A stretch of DNA of 64,000 bases from positions 682,001-746,000 of the forward strand of contig NZ_QHKM01000001.1 of the NCBI RefSeq assembly GCF_003258365.1, read 5' to 3'. A program made the translations under genes and the position numbers. This DNA is from Hymenobacter edaphi. Lineage in GTDB: Bacteria; Bacteroidota; Bacteroidia; Cytophagales; Hymenobacteraceae. This document shows positions 30,233 to 38,560 of the stretch, piece by piece; within the stretch, counting starts at the first letter, position 1, and each line of letters starts with the position of its first letter. Below the pieces are notes generated by a model, which had not been told where the DNA came from, ran no database searches, and worked only from the letters and a program-made list of their open reading frames with translations.

Positions 30233-32365
30233 TCAGCGGAGCTTGCCCAGCGCCACCTGCAGGCTGGCGTAGTACTGCCGGCCGGGCAGGGAGCTGATGT
30301 AGAGCGGGTTGGTGTAGTCGAGCAGGTTGTCGACGCCGGCCTGCAGGGTCAGGCGCCGGCGCAGGGTTTTGGCCGCCGCCAGGTTCAGCAGCCAGTAGCC
30401 GGCCACGTACTCGTTGTCGGCGTCGAGCAGGGCGTTGCCGTTCACGTCGCCGAAGCCGTAGCGGCCCCGGTACACGCCCCGGGCGCTGGCCGACCAGCCC
30501 TTCGGCTGGTTTTCGTAGAAGGCCTTCAGGTTGAAGCTGTGGCGGGAGCGGTTGTAGAGCCCGCCGTAGTCGCGGAGCTGTACCCGCTGGGTTTCCTGGG
30601 TTTGCGGGTCTTTGCGGTACACCTCGCCGGCGGCCAGGCGCTTTTCCGCGGCCTTGTCCCGGGCGAAGAGCAGCTGGTAGCCGCCGCTCAGCGTCAGGCC
30701 CGGCAGCAGGCGGTAGCGCGCGTCGGCCTCCGCGCCCTGGGTGTAGGCCCGCGTCACGTTGCGGTAAGAGTACACCGACTGCCCGTTGCTTTTCAGCGCC
30801 ACCGCGGCGGTTTCGATCAGGTTGCGCAGGTCGTTGCGGAAGCCGTTCACCGTCACTTGCAGCCTGTCCGTGGGGTCGAGCTGCAGCCCCAGGTTGTAGG
30901 CCAGGGAGCTTTCGGCCCGCAGGCTGCTGGCCTGGGCCAGCACGGCCTCGTACACCACCGGCACCCCGGTGCCGGGGTCGGTGGCCAGCTGGCCCTGCGC
31001 CGCCAGCTGAGCCACTTTGGCGCGCACCTGGCCGGTGCCAAACACGCTGTAGCCCACCACCGGGTTGGCGAAGTTCAGGTAGAGCTGGCGGAAATCGGGG
31101 GCCCGGTAGCCGCGCCCCGCCGAGCCGCGCACGGCCAGCCAGGGCCGCAGCTGGTAGCGCGCCGACAGCTTGGGGCTCAACTGCCCCGCGTACTGGCTGT
31201 GCCCGTCGAAGCGCGCCCCAAACACTAGGTTCAGCCGCGCCGTGGGCGTCCAGTCGTACTGCCCGAACAGGTAGCCGGCGCGCTGCCGCTTCCGCGCGTC
31301 GTAGCGCGTGGCCGCCACCGATTCGAGGATGTAGCCCGCGCCCGTGGTCAGCACGTGGCCGGGGCGGCGCTGCCAGTCCAGCTGCAGCTCGGGGCGGGTG
31401 TAGTACTGGTGGAAATAGGCGCGGTCGTAGGGGCGGCCGTCGGCCTGGTAGGCGTAGTCTTCGCGGGTGCGGTAGCCGCTGTGGTAGAAGCGCGCCGTGG
31501 CAAACAGCCGGTCGGAGAAGCGGTGCGTCAGCACCGGGCTCAGGTTGTAGTCCTGCTGCCGCGACTGGTACCGCACCGCCGCCGGGGTGCCGGTTTCGCC
31601 CGTCACCGTCAGCTGGCTGGCCTGGCCTTCGGTGAAGTAGCGCCCGCTCAGGCTCAGCCCGGTTTGGGCCCCGAGCCGGTAGCTGAGGCGGGTCTGCGCG
31701 GTGTAGGAGCTGAACGGGGCCACCGTCGGTCCGTCGGCCGCCGGGGTGCCGCTCAGGGTGTAGCCGGCCGAGCTGTAGCGGTTCACGAAGGCCGTCAGCC
31801 CGAGGGCGGTGCCCTGCGCGCCGAAGCTGCCGCCCAGGTCGGCAGTGCGGTTCGAGCCGTAGCGCAGGCGCAGCGTGCCGCTGGTGCCCGGCTCGGGCTT
31901 GCGGGTGATGATGTTCACCACGCCGGCCAGCGCCTCCGAGCCCCACAGGGCCGAGGCCGGGCCCTTCACCACTTCCACCCGCTCGATGTTGCCCACCGCA
32001 ATGCGCGCGAGTTCCAGCGTGCCGGCCGTGCGCCCGATCAGCGGCTCGCCGTCCACCAGAATCAGGGTGTATTCGGGGTTAAGCCCTTGCAGCTGAATAC
32101 CCTGCCCGTGGTTGTTGACGGTCGTCAGGCCGGTTTGCTCGCGCAGCACGTCGCCCAGGCGCAGCGCCCCCATGGCCCGGATCTGCTGCTGACTGACCAC
32201 CGTCACCGGAATCGGCACGTCGGTCAGGCTGCGCGCGGTGCGCGTGGCCGTCACCACCACTTCCCCGAGCTGCTGGCGCCGCAGGGTGTCGGGGCCGGCG
32301 GCCGGGGCCTGGGCCAGCGCGGGGGCGGGCAGGCAGAGCAGAAAGCAGAACGAAGCGTGGCGCAT
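30233..32365 (-). CDS. TonB-dependent heme receptor (HmuR-like)
   Basis: A 710-residue outer-membrane receptor, first gene of the heme operon. The signal peptide is residues 1-18 (ending ALAQ). The plug (about 40-160) begins LGEVVVTATRTARSLTDVPI (20 residues) and contains VEVVKGPASALWGSEALAGV (20 residues). The 22-strand barrel fills the remainder and ends in the strand QYYASLQVALGKLR. It imports heme using TonB energy. The promoter TTG-N19-TACTTTTG lies at 32482-32511, and a palindrome TGTTTAGA-N5-TCTAAACA sits at the predicted start of transcription, suggesting iron control. Confidence 0.94.
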   Translation of the reverse strand: MRHASFCFLLCLPAPALAQAPAAGPDTLRRQQLGEVVVTATRTARSLTDVPIPVTVVSQQQIRAMGALRLGDVLREQTGLTTVNNHGQGIQLQGLNPEYTLILVDGEPLIGRTAGTLELARIAVGNIERVEVVKGPASALWGSEALAGVVNIITRKPEPGTSGTLRLRYGSNRTADLGGSFGAQGTALGLTAFVNRYSSAGYTLSGTPAADGPTVAPFSSYTAQTRLSYRLGAQTGLSLSGRYFTEGQASQLTVTGETGTPAAVRYQSRQQDYNLSPVLTHRFSDRLFATARFYHSGYRTREDYAYQADGRPYDRAYFHQYYTRPELQLDWQRRPGHVLTTGAGYILESVAATRYDARKRQRAGYLFGQYDWTPTARLNLVFGARFDGHSQYAGQLSPKLSARYQLRPWLAVRGSAGRGYRAPDFRQLYLNFANPVVGYSVFGTGQVRAKVAQLAAQGQLATDPGTGVPVVYEAVLAQASSLRAESSLAYNLGLQLDPTDRLQVTVNGFRNDLRNLIETAAVALKSNGQSVYSYRNVTRAYTQGAEADARYRLLPGLTLSGGYQLLFARDKAAEKRLAAGEVYRKDPQTQETQRVQLRDYGGLYNRSRHSFNLKAFYENQPKGWSASARGVYRGRYGFGDVNGNALLDADNEYVAGYWLLNLAAAKTLRRRLTLQAGVDNLLDYTNPLYISSLPGRQYYASLQVALGKLR

Positions 32366-32455
32366 GGCGGGGCAGCAGAGGGCAGGAGCGGGCGGGTTGG
32401 GGGCCGCCGCCGGCTCGAATGACCGGCGGTGGCCGCACCGCTGTTCCCGCAGCCT

Positions 32456-32476
32456 TGTTTAGATACTTTCTAAACA
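32456..32476. promoter_or_regulatory. candidate iron operator 1 (TTTAGA-N5-TCTAAA)
   Basis: TGTTTAGA and TCTAAACA are perfect inverted copies around TACTT. The site lies just downstream of the -7 box of the heme receptor gene, at about +1, where a repressor would block transcription. A related 23-bp palindrome is at 32515-32537. Confidence 0.6.
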
Positions 32477-32481
32477 GTGCC

Positions 32482-32511
32482 CAAAAGTAAGCCGCGCTCC
32501 TGGCGCCGCAA
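32482..32511 (-). promoter_or_regulatory. promoter of the heme operon
   Basis: On the minus strand CTTG (32509-32512 region), 19 bases, then TACTTTTG (32482-32489). It has the Bacteroidetes spacing. Confidence 0.65.
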
Positions 32512-32514
32512 GGC

Positions 32515-32537
32515 TTATTTAGAATAATTTCAAATAA
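32515..32537. promoter_or_regulatory. candidate iron operator 2
   Basis: TTATTTAGAAT-A-ATTTCAAATAA is a 23-bp palindrome with 2 mismatches per 11-base half. It shares TTTAGA with operator 1 and lies between the heme promoter and the divergent promoter at 32540. Confidence 0.55.
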
Positions 32538-32539
32538 AC

Positions 32540-32571
32540 TTGCTTTTACTGGCCGGCCGCCTCTACCTTCG
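32540..32571 (+). promoter_or_regulatory. promoter of the HTH gene at 32647
   Basis: TTGC (32540-32543), 20 bases, then TACCTTCG (32564-32571), close to consensus. Operator 2 directly abuts its -33 element. Confidence 0.5.
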
Positions 32572-32646
32572 CCACCATAACCCTCATTCCAGCCTGGATT
32601 CGCGGTTTGTGAATTGCGAATTGCCTGCTGCCAGCCCCGTTTCTGC

Positions 32647-33168
32647 ATGCGAAAGCACAACGGTATGCGGCCCCAGGATGTGGTAGTGCTGCTGAAGATT
32701 ACGACCCTCGGCGCCTTGCCCTGGCAAGGCAAAGACCTCGCCGCCGCCCTCCTGATCAGTCCCGCCGAAATTTCCGACGCCCTGCGCCGCTGCCGCTACG
32801 CCGGCCTGCTGCTCGAGGACGGCCGCACCGTGGACCGGCGCGCCCTGCTGCGCTTGCTCGTTCACGGCTTGCCCTACGTGTTTCCGGCCCGGCCCGGGGC
32901 CCTGGCGCCCGGCGTGCCCACGGCCCACAGCGCCGTGCCCGCCCTGCAAGGGCCCGCGGCCGCGCTGCCGCCCCACGTGTGGCCCAGCCCCGGCGGCCCG
33001 CTGACCGGCGCCGCCATCGAGCCGCTGTACCCCGGCGCGCCCGCCGCGGCCCTGCTCGACGCGGCCCTGCACGAACTGCTGGCCGTGGTCGATGCGCTGC
33101 GTCTGGGGCACGCCGGGCCGCAGCAAGCTGCCCGCGACCTGCTGCGGACGCGGGTAGGGCAGCCGTAA
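32647..33168 (+). CDS. HTH protein of the family often partnered with a nucleotidyltransferase (solitary here)
   Basis: A 173-residue cytoplasmic protein. An N-terminal winged helix-turn-helix (residues 5-60) reads MRPQDVVVLLKITTLGALPW (20 residues), then LLISPAEISDALRRCRYAGL (20 residues). A second module has LLRLLVHGLPYVFPARPG, PTAHSA and IEPLYPGAPAA, then LHELLAVVDALRLGHA. I recall this pattern from an HTH family that is often encoded beside a nucleotidyltransferase-like (MNT/AbiEii-type) gene. No partner is present: the next gene is trmN6 on the other strand. Its promoter adjoins the iron operators, but a role in heme control is only a guess. Confidence 0.7.
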   Translation: MRKHNGMRPQDVVVLLKITTLGALPWQGKDLAAALLISPAEISDALRRCRYAGLLLEDGRTVDRRALLRLLVHGLPYVFPARPGALAPGVPTAHSAVPALQGPAAALPPHVWPSPGGPLTGAAIEPLYPGAPAAALLDAALHELLAVVDALRLGHAGPQQAARDLLRTRVGQP

Positions 33169-33266
33169 GCCCGCGGCCCGCACTACCATTGTTGAAGCCA
33201 GGCGGCGGGCGCGTGGCCGGCAGCCTTGGGCGGCTGCCCCCGCGGTGCCCGTCGGGCAGGGGCGAA

Positions 33267-33989
33267 TCAGAATGCCAGGTAAAACTCGCGCAGCAGCGCC
33301 CGGAACTCGGCCGAATACGACTCGTCGGCGGCGTGAATGGTCAGCGGCGTTTCCGCGGGCGCCGGGTGCGGGCCGCGGGCAAAGCCGGTGATGTGCCGCA
33401 GCGGCTTGCTGCCTGGGCGGTGCCGCAGCACCAGGCGGCTGCGCGGAAAGAGGCCGGTGCGGGCTGCTTCCTGCTCGAACTCCCGCATTTCGGGCGGGGG
33501 CAGCAGCACCGTCAGGCGGCCGGCGGGGGCGAGGTGGCCGGCGGCAAACCCGGCCAGGGCCGCGAAGCTCAGCGTATCGTCGGTCGCGTGCCGGGCGGCG
33601 GTGCGCGGCGCGTCGGGCGAGCGGAGGGAGCGGCGAAAAAACGGCGGGTTGCTCAGGATGTGGTCGAAGGGCGCGGGCTGGGTGGCGGCAAACGCGGCCA
33701 AGCTCAGGGGATGCACCCGAATCCGGGCGGCCCAGGCGCTGGCGGCCACATTCTGCGCTGCCTGGGCCGCCGCCGCCCCGTCGATTTCCACGGCCTCGAT
33801 GTGCGCCCCGGGGGCGCGTTGCGCGGCCATCAGGGCCAGCAGCCCGGTGCCGGTGCCCACGTCGAGCAGGCGCCCGGCGCCGGCCACGTCGGCCGCCGCG
33901 CCCAGCACGCACGCGTCCGTGCTCACCTTCATTGCGCAGTCACCTTGCTCAATGCGGAAGTGCTTGAACTGGAAATAGGAGTTTGCCAA
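33267..33989 (-). CDS. trmN6: tRNA1(Val) adenine-37 N6-methyltransferase
   Basis: A 240-residue SAM-dependent methyltransferase (YfiC/TrmN6) that makes m6A37 in tRNA1(Val). The N-terminal FQFKHFRIEQGDCAMKVSTD (20 residues) is the family start. The SAM motif is LLDVGTGTGLLALMAAQRAP (20 residues), and NPPFF is the amino-methyltransferase catalytic motif. Including the family N-terminus requires a TTG start at 33989, which overlaps the upstream acyltransferase by 61 bases; the next ATG (33932) would cut conserved residues. The overlap suggests the acyltransferase was recently joined to this transcript. Confidence 0.9.
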   Translation of the reverse strand: MANSYFQFKHFRIEQGDCAMKVSTDACVLGAAADVAGAGRLLDVGTGTGLLALMAAQRAPGAHIEAVEIDGAAAAQAAQNVAASAWAARIRVHPLSLAAFAATQPAPFDHILSNPPFFRRSLRSPDAPRTAARHATDDTLSFAALAGFAAGHLAPAGRLTVLLPPPEMREFEQEAARTGLFPRSRLVLRHRPGSKPLRHITGFARGPHPAPAETPLTIHAADESYSAEFRALLREFYLAF

Positions 33990-35086
33990 CCTAGTCGGGC
34001 GGTAAGGGCGCGGATGGCCTTGTTTGCGGGTTCTTCAAACAGGTAGAACAGGGCAATCGAGAACATGACCAGGTTCAGGAAGATCAGCAGGGCACCCAGG
34101 GGCGTTTTGGTGTTGATCTGCTCGGCCAGCAGCGCCTGGAAAAAGCCCATGTGAACCAGGTAAAAAGCATAGGAGCTTTTGCCCAGCACCGAGAATACGT
34201 TGGTTGACAACAGGCGGGAGACGAGGGTGCGTTCCTGAATCAACCCCAGGAAAAGCGTTGCCAGCGCCAACGGCAGGTAAATGTTGTTGACCGCTACGCC
34301 CAGCGGGTGCTTGGTGCCGAAAGGAATATCGTAAATGTGCTCCAGGCGAATAAGAAAATAAACGCCCAGCGCAAAAAACGCCAGGCCGGTATAGGTGAAA
34401 AACCGAAACCGGAACTGGTATTTCTTGATCAGAATAGCCAGACCAATGCCGATAAAAAACTCGATAAAGCGGCCGAAAAACGTAAAGGAAATTACCAGCT
34501 CATTGTCCTCAAAGAAGGGCATTTCCAGGGTGTTGAACAGGTACTTCAGGGCAAAGCCGGTCAGGGGCAGCAGGACCGTGGCCGCCACCCATACCAGGAT
34601 GCGCCGGGCCCGGCCGCCGCTCTGCAGGGCCAGAAAGAAGACCAGGGCAAACAGGTAGAAGCATTCCTCCACGGTCAGCGACCAGGCCTGCTGCAGGCCG
34701 GTGCCGAAATACTTCCACGAAAATCCTTTCAGAAAGGTGATGTTCATGACGTATTCAGTCAGAACTTTCGGGACCGGGTCGTGCAGGTAAAACGTGGTAA
34801 AAATAATGGTGTTCAATAAAAAATAAAGCGGGTAAATGCGGGCGAAACGATTGGTGAAATAGCGGAAAATGTATTTCGCGTTAAATTCGGCTTTGTCCAG
34901 GTAGCGCGCGGCAATCAGAAAGCCGCTCAGCGTGAAAAATACCGTCACGCCGATGTGCAGCTCGTTGAATATGTCGCGCAGCGTCGGGCTGTTGAAGACG
35001 TCCAGGCCGGGGTTGAAGTGGTGCACATACACCATATAGGCGGCAATAGCCCGAATGCCGGTTAGTGGTTTGTAATACTGCTTCAT
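33929..35086 (-). CDS. acyltransferase 3 family membrane protein, low-GC
   Basis: A 385-residue inner-membrane O-acyltransferase with about ten helices. YKPLTGIRAIAAYMVYVHHF (20 residues) carries the family R and H, and TVFFTLSGFLIAARYL and WSLTVEECFYLFALVFFLAL (20 residues) are family blocks. Such proteins acylate surface polysaccharides, LPS or peptidoglycan. Base composition is strikingly AT-rich compared with its neighbours, especially 34300-34900, suggesting lateral transfer. The C-terminal tail (SSSSTSALSKVTAQ) runs into trmN6. The substrate is unknown. Confidence 0.9.
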   Translation of the reverse strand: MKQYYKPLTGIRAIAAYMVYVHHFNPGLDVFNSPTLRDIFNELHIGVTVFFTLSGFLIAARYLDKAEFNAKYIFRYFTNRFARIYPLYFLLNTIIFTTFYLHDPVPKVLTEYVMNITFLKGFSWKYFGTGLQQAWSLTVEECFYLFALVFFLALQSGGRARRILVWVAATVLLPLTGFALKYLFNTLEMPFFEDNELVISFTFFGRFIEFFIGIGLAILIKKYQFRFRFFTYTGLAFFALGVYFLIRLEHIYDIPFGTKHPLGVAVNNIYLPLALATLFLGLIQERTLVSRLLSTNVFSVLGKSSYAFYLVHMGFFQALLAEQINTKTPLGALLIFLNLVMFSIALFYLFEEPANKAIRALTARLGWQTPISSSSTSALSKVTAQ

Positions 35087-35260
35087 GTGACCAGAATTGG
35101 TAGAACAAAAAGGAGGCGCTGCGTCGCCCCGGCAACTGCGTATAGAACAAGGCTTCCCCCAACCCGTGCTTTAGCCGCCGCACGGGCCGTTGGGGCAACT
35201 AAACAAGCCGGTAAAACTACGGACCCGCGGCCAGACGGCAATAAGCGCCAGCGGGCCGCG

Positions 35261-35728
35261 TCACGCCCGCTTGGCTTCGATCAGCTCGTAGCCTTCGTCG
35301 ACGAGCAGGCGGCCCTGGGTGGCGCTGCCGACGGCCAGCCGGTCGCAGCGCTCATTTTCGGCGTGGCCGTTGTGGCCGCGCACCCAGCGGAACGTCACTT
35401 TGCGCTGCCGGTACACCTTCAGGAAGCGGCGCCAGAGGTCCTCGTTGGCTTTCTTGCCGAAGTCGGGCTTTTTCTCCCAGCCGAACACCCACTTCTTGTC
35501 CACCGCGTCGACCACGTACTTGGAGTCGGTCACGACGGTGATGGGTAGTTCGGGGCGGGTAATGGCTTCCAGCCCGACGATGACGGCCAGCAGCTCCATG
35601 CGGTTGTTGGTGGTCAGGCGGAAGCCCTGGGTTAGTTCTTTTTCGTGCGGCCCGAAGCGCAGAATGGCGCCGTAGCCGCCGGGCCCGGGGTTGCCGCGCG
35701 AGGAGCCGTCGGTATACAGGTGGATCAA
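35261..35728 (-). CDS. rnhA: ribonuclease HI
   Basis: A 155-residue endonuclease that cleaves the RNA of RNA:DNA hybrids. The catalytic carboxylates are visible: Asp7 in LYTDGSSRGNPGPGG, the Glu in NNRMELLAV, the Asp in VVTDSKYVVDAV and the Asp in NERCDRLAV, with a conserved basic handle (KKWVFGWEKK). The start is a TTG at 35728 because the family begins directly with the first strand. It is preceded by a GAATGTG-themed spacer. Confidence 0.95.
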   Translation of the reverse strand: MIHLYTDGSSRGNPGPGGYGAILRFGPHEKELTQGFRLTTNNRMELLAVIVGLEAITRPELPITVVTDSKYVVDAVDKKWVFGWEKKPDFGKKANEDLWRRFLKVYRQRKVTFRWVRGHNGHAENERCDRLAVGSATQGRLLVDEGYELIEAKRA

Positions 35729-35879
35729 CTTGAATGTGCGGAATGTGGTGAATGTGCAGAATGTGGAACGAATGCGTAGAATGAGAGAAATGTGCAGGAT
35801 GTGAAAATGCCGTTCTGTCGGTTCGTCACATCAACTCATTATTCACATTCATCCTCATTTCCCACCTTCCGCACATTAT
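35729..35879. repeat. themed spacer (GAATGTG type)
   Basis: On the left GAATGTGCGGAATGTGGTGA, then ATGTGCAGAATGTGG, continues in degenerate form. On the right the inverse appears (ACATTCATCCTCATTTCCCA, CCTTCCGCACATT). AATGTGCGGAA is shared in inverted orientation. It lies between the end of marC and the start of rnhA. Confidence 0.7.
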
Positions 35880-36461
35880 TTAAAAATTCTGTTTGAACAG
35901 CTTGATGGCAATGGCCAGCAGGATGACGCCGAACACGCGGCGCAGGATGTCTTCGCCGGCCTGCCCGAGCTTGCGCTCAATCCAGTGGCTGCTTTTGAGC
36001 ACCAGGTACACGAACACGAGGTTCACCACGATGCCCACCAGCACGTTCGGCAGCGAGTACACGGCCCGCAACGAGAGCAGCGTGGTCATGGTGCCGGCGC
36101 CCACGATGAGCGGGAAGGCCAGTGGCACGATGGAGCCGGTGCCGCTGGCGGTAGGGTTGTGGCGGAAAATCTGCACGCCCAGCACCATTTCCAGCGCGAT
36201 GAAGAAGATAATCAGCGAGCCGGCCAGCGCAAACGAGGCCAGATCGACGCTGAACAGGGCCAGAATGCTCTGCCCCAGGAACAGGAACACCACCATGATA
36301 ACGCCGGCCACCAGCGTGGCCACTTCCGAGTTGATGCGGCCCTCGCGCTGGCGGATCTGGATGATGATGGGAATCGAGCCCAGAATGTCGATGATGGCAA
36401 ACAGGGTCAGCGTCACCGACGAAATCTGCTTCAGCGAGAACAGGGTGGCAAAGTCAGGCAT
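35880..36461 (-). CDS. MarC family integral membrane protein
   Basis: A 193-residue protein with six membrane helices: VTLTLFAIIDILGSIPIIIQ (20 residues), ATLVAGVIMVVFLFLGQSIL (20 residues), FALAGSLIIFFIALEMVLGV (20 residues), plus GSIVPLAFPLIVGAGTMTTL (20 residues), which is the strongest family signature. MarC proteins are inner-membrane proteins of unclear function, once linked to antibiotic resistance. The ATG ends at 36461. It is transcribed toward rnhA. Confidence 0.93.
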   Translation of the reverse strand: MPDFATLFSLKQISSVTLTLFAIIDILGSIPIIIQIRQREGRINSEVATLVAGVIMVVFLFLGQSILALFSVDLASFALAGSLIIFFIALEMVLGVQIFRHNPTASGTGSIVPLAFPLIVGAGTMTTLLSLRAVYSLPNVLVGIVVNLVFVYLVLKSSHWIERKLGQAGEDILRRVFGVILLAIAIKLFKQNF

Positions 36462-36479
36462 AGTTGAACGACCCGTTTA

Positions 36480-36686
36480 GAGCGTCGTATCTGAACGTCA
36501 TGTCGAGCGAAGGCGAGACATCTCGCGTGCGTCGTTGAACGACTACAAAAGAACGTCCTGCTGAGCGTAGTCAAAGCATTTCTACCGCTTCGCTGAGGGG
36601 CGCATCAGCGAGGCGGCACGCGGGATTGGCTACGCCTTGCTTCGGCCCCCCCCGACTTCGCTCGGCACGACGCCCTGGTGGAAGAA
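36480..36686. repeat. cluster of REP-like GTCATGTCGAGCGAAGGCGAGACA elements
   Basis: AACGTCATGTCGAGCGAAGG, then CGAGACATCTCGCG, is a hairpin (36496-36529). AACGTCCTGCTGAGCGTAGT, then CAAAGCATTTCTACCG (36552-36588), is a second. CTTCGCTGAGGGGCGCATCA and GCGAGGC continue the theme. These match the dispersed family at 3656, 3851 and 4952. Confidence 0.55.
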
Positions 36687-37751
36687 TCAGGCCGCCGACA
36701 CCGCGCTCAGCACCTGCAGCAGCTGGTCGAAGGCCACGTCGGGCAGGGCGGGGAAGTTGGCAATGCGGAAGGTGCTCTTGGCCCAGTGGCCGTAGCCGCT
36801 GCCCAGCGTGAGGCCGGCGGCGGCGGCGCGCTTCTTGGTCTCCTCAATGAGGGCCGGGGCGGCCTGCACGGCTACCACGGTGGTGGAGCGCGTCTCGGGG
36901 TTCTGCACCAGGGGCTGAAACTGCGGGTGCTCCTCCAGAAACTGGTACAGCCGCTGGACCCGCTCGCGCAGGTGCTGGTCGATGGCCTTGATGGGGCCGC
37001 GGTCGAGCAGCACGCGGCAGAGCAGGTAGATGGCCAGCACGTTGGGCGTGTGCGTGGTCTGGTGGTTGAGCATCTTCTCGTACATGCTCACCAGCGAGTT
37101 GTAGTGGCCCTTCTCGCCGATTTCGCGGGCGCGGGCAATGGCGCGGGGCGAGCAGATGAGCAAACCCAGGCCGGCCGGCATGCCGAAGCACTTCTGCACC
37201 GAGCCGTACCACACGTCGGCCTTGATGTGCTTGAGATGAATGCCCGCCAGCGAGGAAGTGACGTCGACGCAGAGCAGGGCGCCGGTCTGCTGGCAGCGGT
37301 TGAAGAGGTTGAGCACGGCCCCGTCGCGCAGCTGGGTGGCGGTGCTGGTTTCGTTCTGGGTGATGCAGACCAGGTCGGCGTCGGCGGGGATGAGGCTGGC
37401 GTCGGGCACTTCCTCCAGGCCGAACTGGTGGCCCGAGCTGGCCGGATGAATGGCCTGGGCGTAGTCCAGCCACTTCTCGCCGAAGCTGCCGTTGTAGAGG
37501 TGGAAGCTGCGCTGCTTGGTCAGGCTCTGGGCCAGGATTTCCCAGCACTCGGTGGCCGAGCTGGTGAAGAACACGAAGTAGTCCTGCGGGATGTTGAGCT
37601 TGGTTTTCAGCTCGGCCACCGTCTGCCGGACCAGGGCCGTAAACCGCTCCCCGCGGTGCGGGGCCGAGAGCCAGCCCTCGTCGAAGGCGGCCGTGAGGTA
37701 CTGCCGAATGGCCGGGTATACCTGCGACGGGCCGGGATTGAATGTATACAT
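36687..37751 (-). CDS. serC: phosphoserine aminotransferase-like class V aminotransferase
   Basis: A 354-residue PLP enzyme. The N-terminus YTFNPGPSQVYP is the class V start. The PLP lysine is Lys187 in YGSVQKCFGMPAGLG, and the cofactor aspartate is in LLCVDVTSSLAG. It converts 3-phosphohydroxypyruvate to phosphoserine in serine synthesis if SerC; alanine-glyoxylate-type activity is an alternative. No serA is adjacent. A TACCTTTG promoter box lies 28 bases before the ATG. Confidence 0.88.
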   Translation of the reverse strand: MYTFNPGPSQVYPAIRQYLTAAFDEGWLSAPHRGERFTALVRQTVAELKTKLNIPQDYFVFFTSSATECWEILAQSLTKQRSFHLYNGSFGEKWLDYAQAIHPASSGHQFGLEEVPDASLIPADADLVCITQNETSTATQLRDGAVLNLFNRCQQTGALLCVDVTSSLAGIHLKHIKADVWYGSVQKCFGMPAGLGLLICSPRAIARAREIGEKGHYNSLVSMYEKMLNHQTTHTPNVLAIYLLCRVLLDRGPIKAIDQHLRERVQRLYQFLEEHPQFQPLVQNPETRSTTVVAVQAAPALIEETKKRAAAAGLTLGSGYGHWAKSTFRIANFPALPDVAFDQLLQVLSAVSAA

Positions 37752-37778
37752 AGGTGCGAAAGGCTAGGAGAGGAGCGG

Positions 37779-37786
37779 CAAAGGTA
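37779..37786 (-). promoter_or_regulatory. -7 box of the SerC-like gene
   Basis: TACCTTTG on the minus strand, 28 bases upstream of the ATG at 37751. No clear -33 element is seen. Confidence 0.45.
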
Positions 37787-37879
37787 GACCGGGGAGTTGA
37801 ACGGATAGCTAACGGATAACAGGAACGGATTCGTGCCGGCGGTAATACTAGCCGATGACAGCACCGGCCGTCGGCTCGG

Positions 37880-38332
37880 TCAATTCCCCGATTTAAACCC
37901 CACCCGCCGGGGGCGCTGGTTCTGGAAGTACTGCAGGGCCAGGCGGTAGCTTTCCAGCTTGAAGCCGCTGATGGAACCCACGCAGTGCCGCCCGATCAGG
38001 CTGCGCTGGCGGAACTCCTCGCGGGCCGCCAGGTTGGAGAGATGCACCTCGACGACGGGCGTGTTGATGCCCGCAATGGCGTCGGCCAGGGCCACGCTGG
38101 TGTGGGTGTAGCCGCCCGCGTTCAGCACAATGCCGTGGTAGGCGAAGCCCACCTCGTGCAGCTTGTCGATGAGGGCGCCCTCGTGGTTGCTCTGGAAATG
38201 CTCGATGGCGAAGTCGGGAAAGGCTTCCTGCAGCTCGGGCAGGTAGTCCTCGAAGGAGCGCGTGCCGTAGATGCCCGGCTCGCGGCGGCCGAGCAGGTTC
38301 AGGTTGGGGCCGTTGATAATCAGAATTTGCAT
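37880..38332 (-). CDS. aroQ: 3-dehydroquinate dehydratase, type II
   Basis: A 150-residue dodecameric enzyme of the shikimate pathway that dehydrates 3-dehydroquinate. PNLNLLGRREPGIYG (9-23) contains the catalytic arginine and Tyr22. NAGGYTHTSVAL (71-82) and EVHLSN with the catalytic His97 follow. The ATG ending at 38332 is used; an upstream extension is not family-like. The length is normal. Confidence 0.96.
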   Translation of the reverse strand: MQILIINGPNLNLLGRREPGIYGTRSFEDYLPELQEAFPDFAIEHFQSNHEGALIDKLHEVGFAYHGIVLNAGGYTHTSVALADAIAGINTPVVEVHLSNLAAREEFRQRSLIGRHCVGSISGFKLESYRLALQYFQNQRPRRVGFKSGN

Positions 38333-38525
38333 GGGGCGAAGATGCAGCGCGGACGGCGGTTTAACTAACCCGCCGGCCCAACCCATCGGGCCCGTCACCG
38401 GCGCGGGCGTCGGGTCTACCCCAAACCGGCGTAAAAACTGCTTTGCAGCGCTGCCGGGCCTGATTTACTCGCGGGCCGGGCCCCCGGAAGCGGGCGTTGT
38501 AAAGTCAGACCACCCGAAGATGTGA

Positions 38526-38556
38526 TTTGGGCCCGGCGCCGGCCGCCGTACCTTGG
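38526..38556 (+). promoter_or_regulatory. promoter of the lipoprotein gene at 38561, almost leaderless
   Basis: TTTG (38526-38529), exactly 19 bases, then TACCTTGG (38549-38556). The ATG at 38561 lies 4 bases after the -7 box, so transcription begins at or next to the start codon. Confidence 0.65.
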
Positions 38557-38560
38557 TGCC

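Noticed and set aside
29541-31946. A single 801-codon frame covering both HmuY and part of the receptor
   Set aside because: Its first part is an out-of-frame translation of the receptor gene with Arg/Pro/Ala bias; only the last 212 codons (from 30179) are the real HmuY gene.
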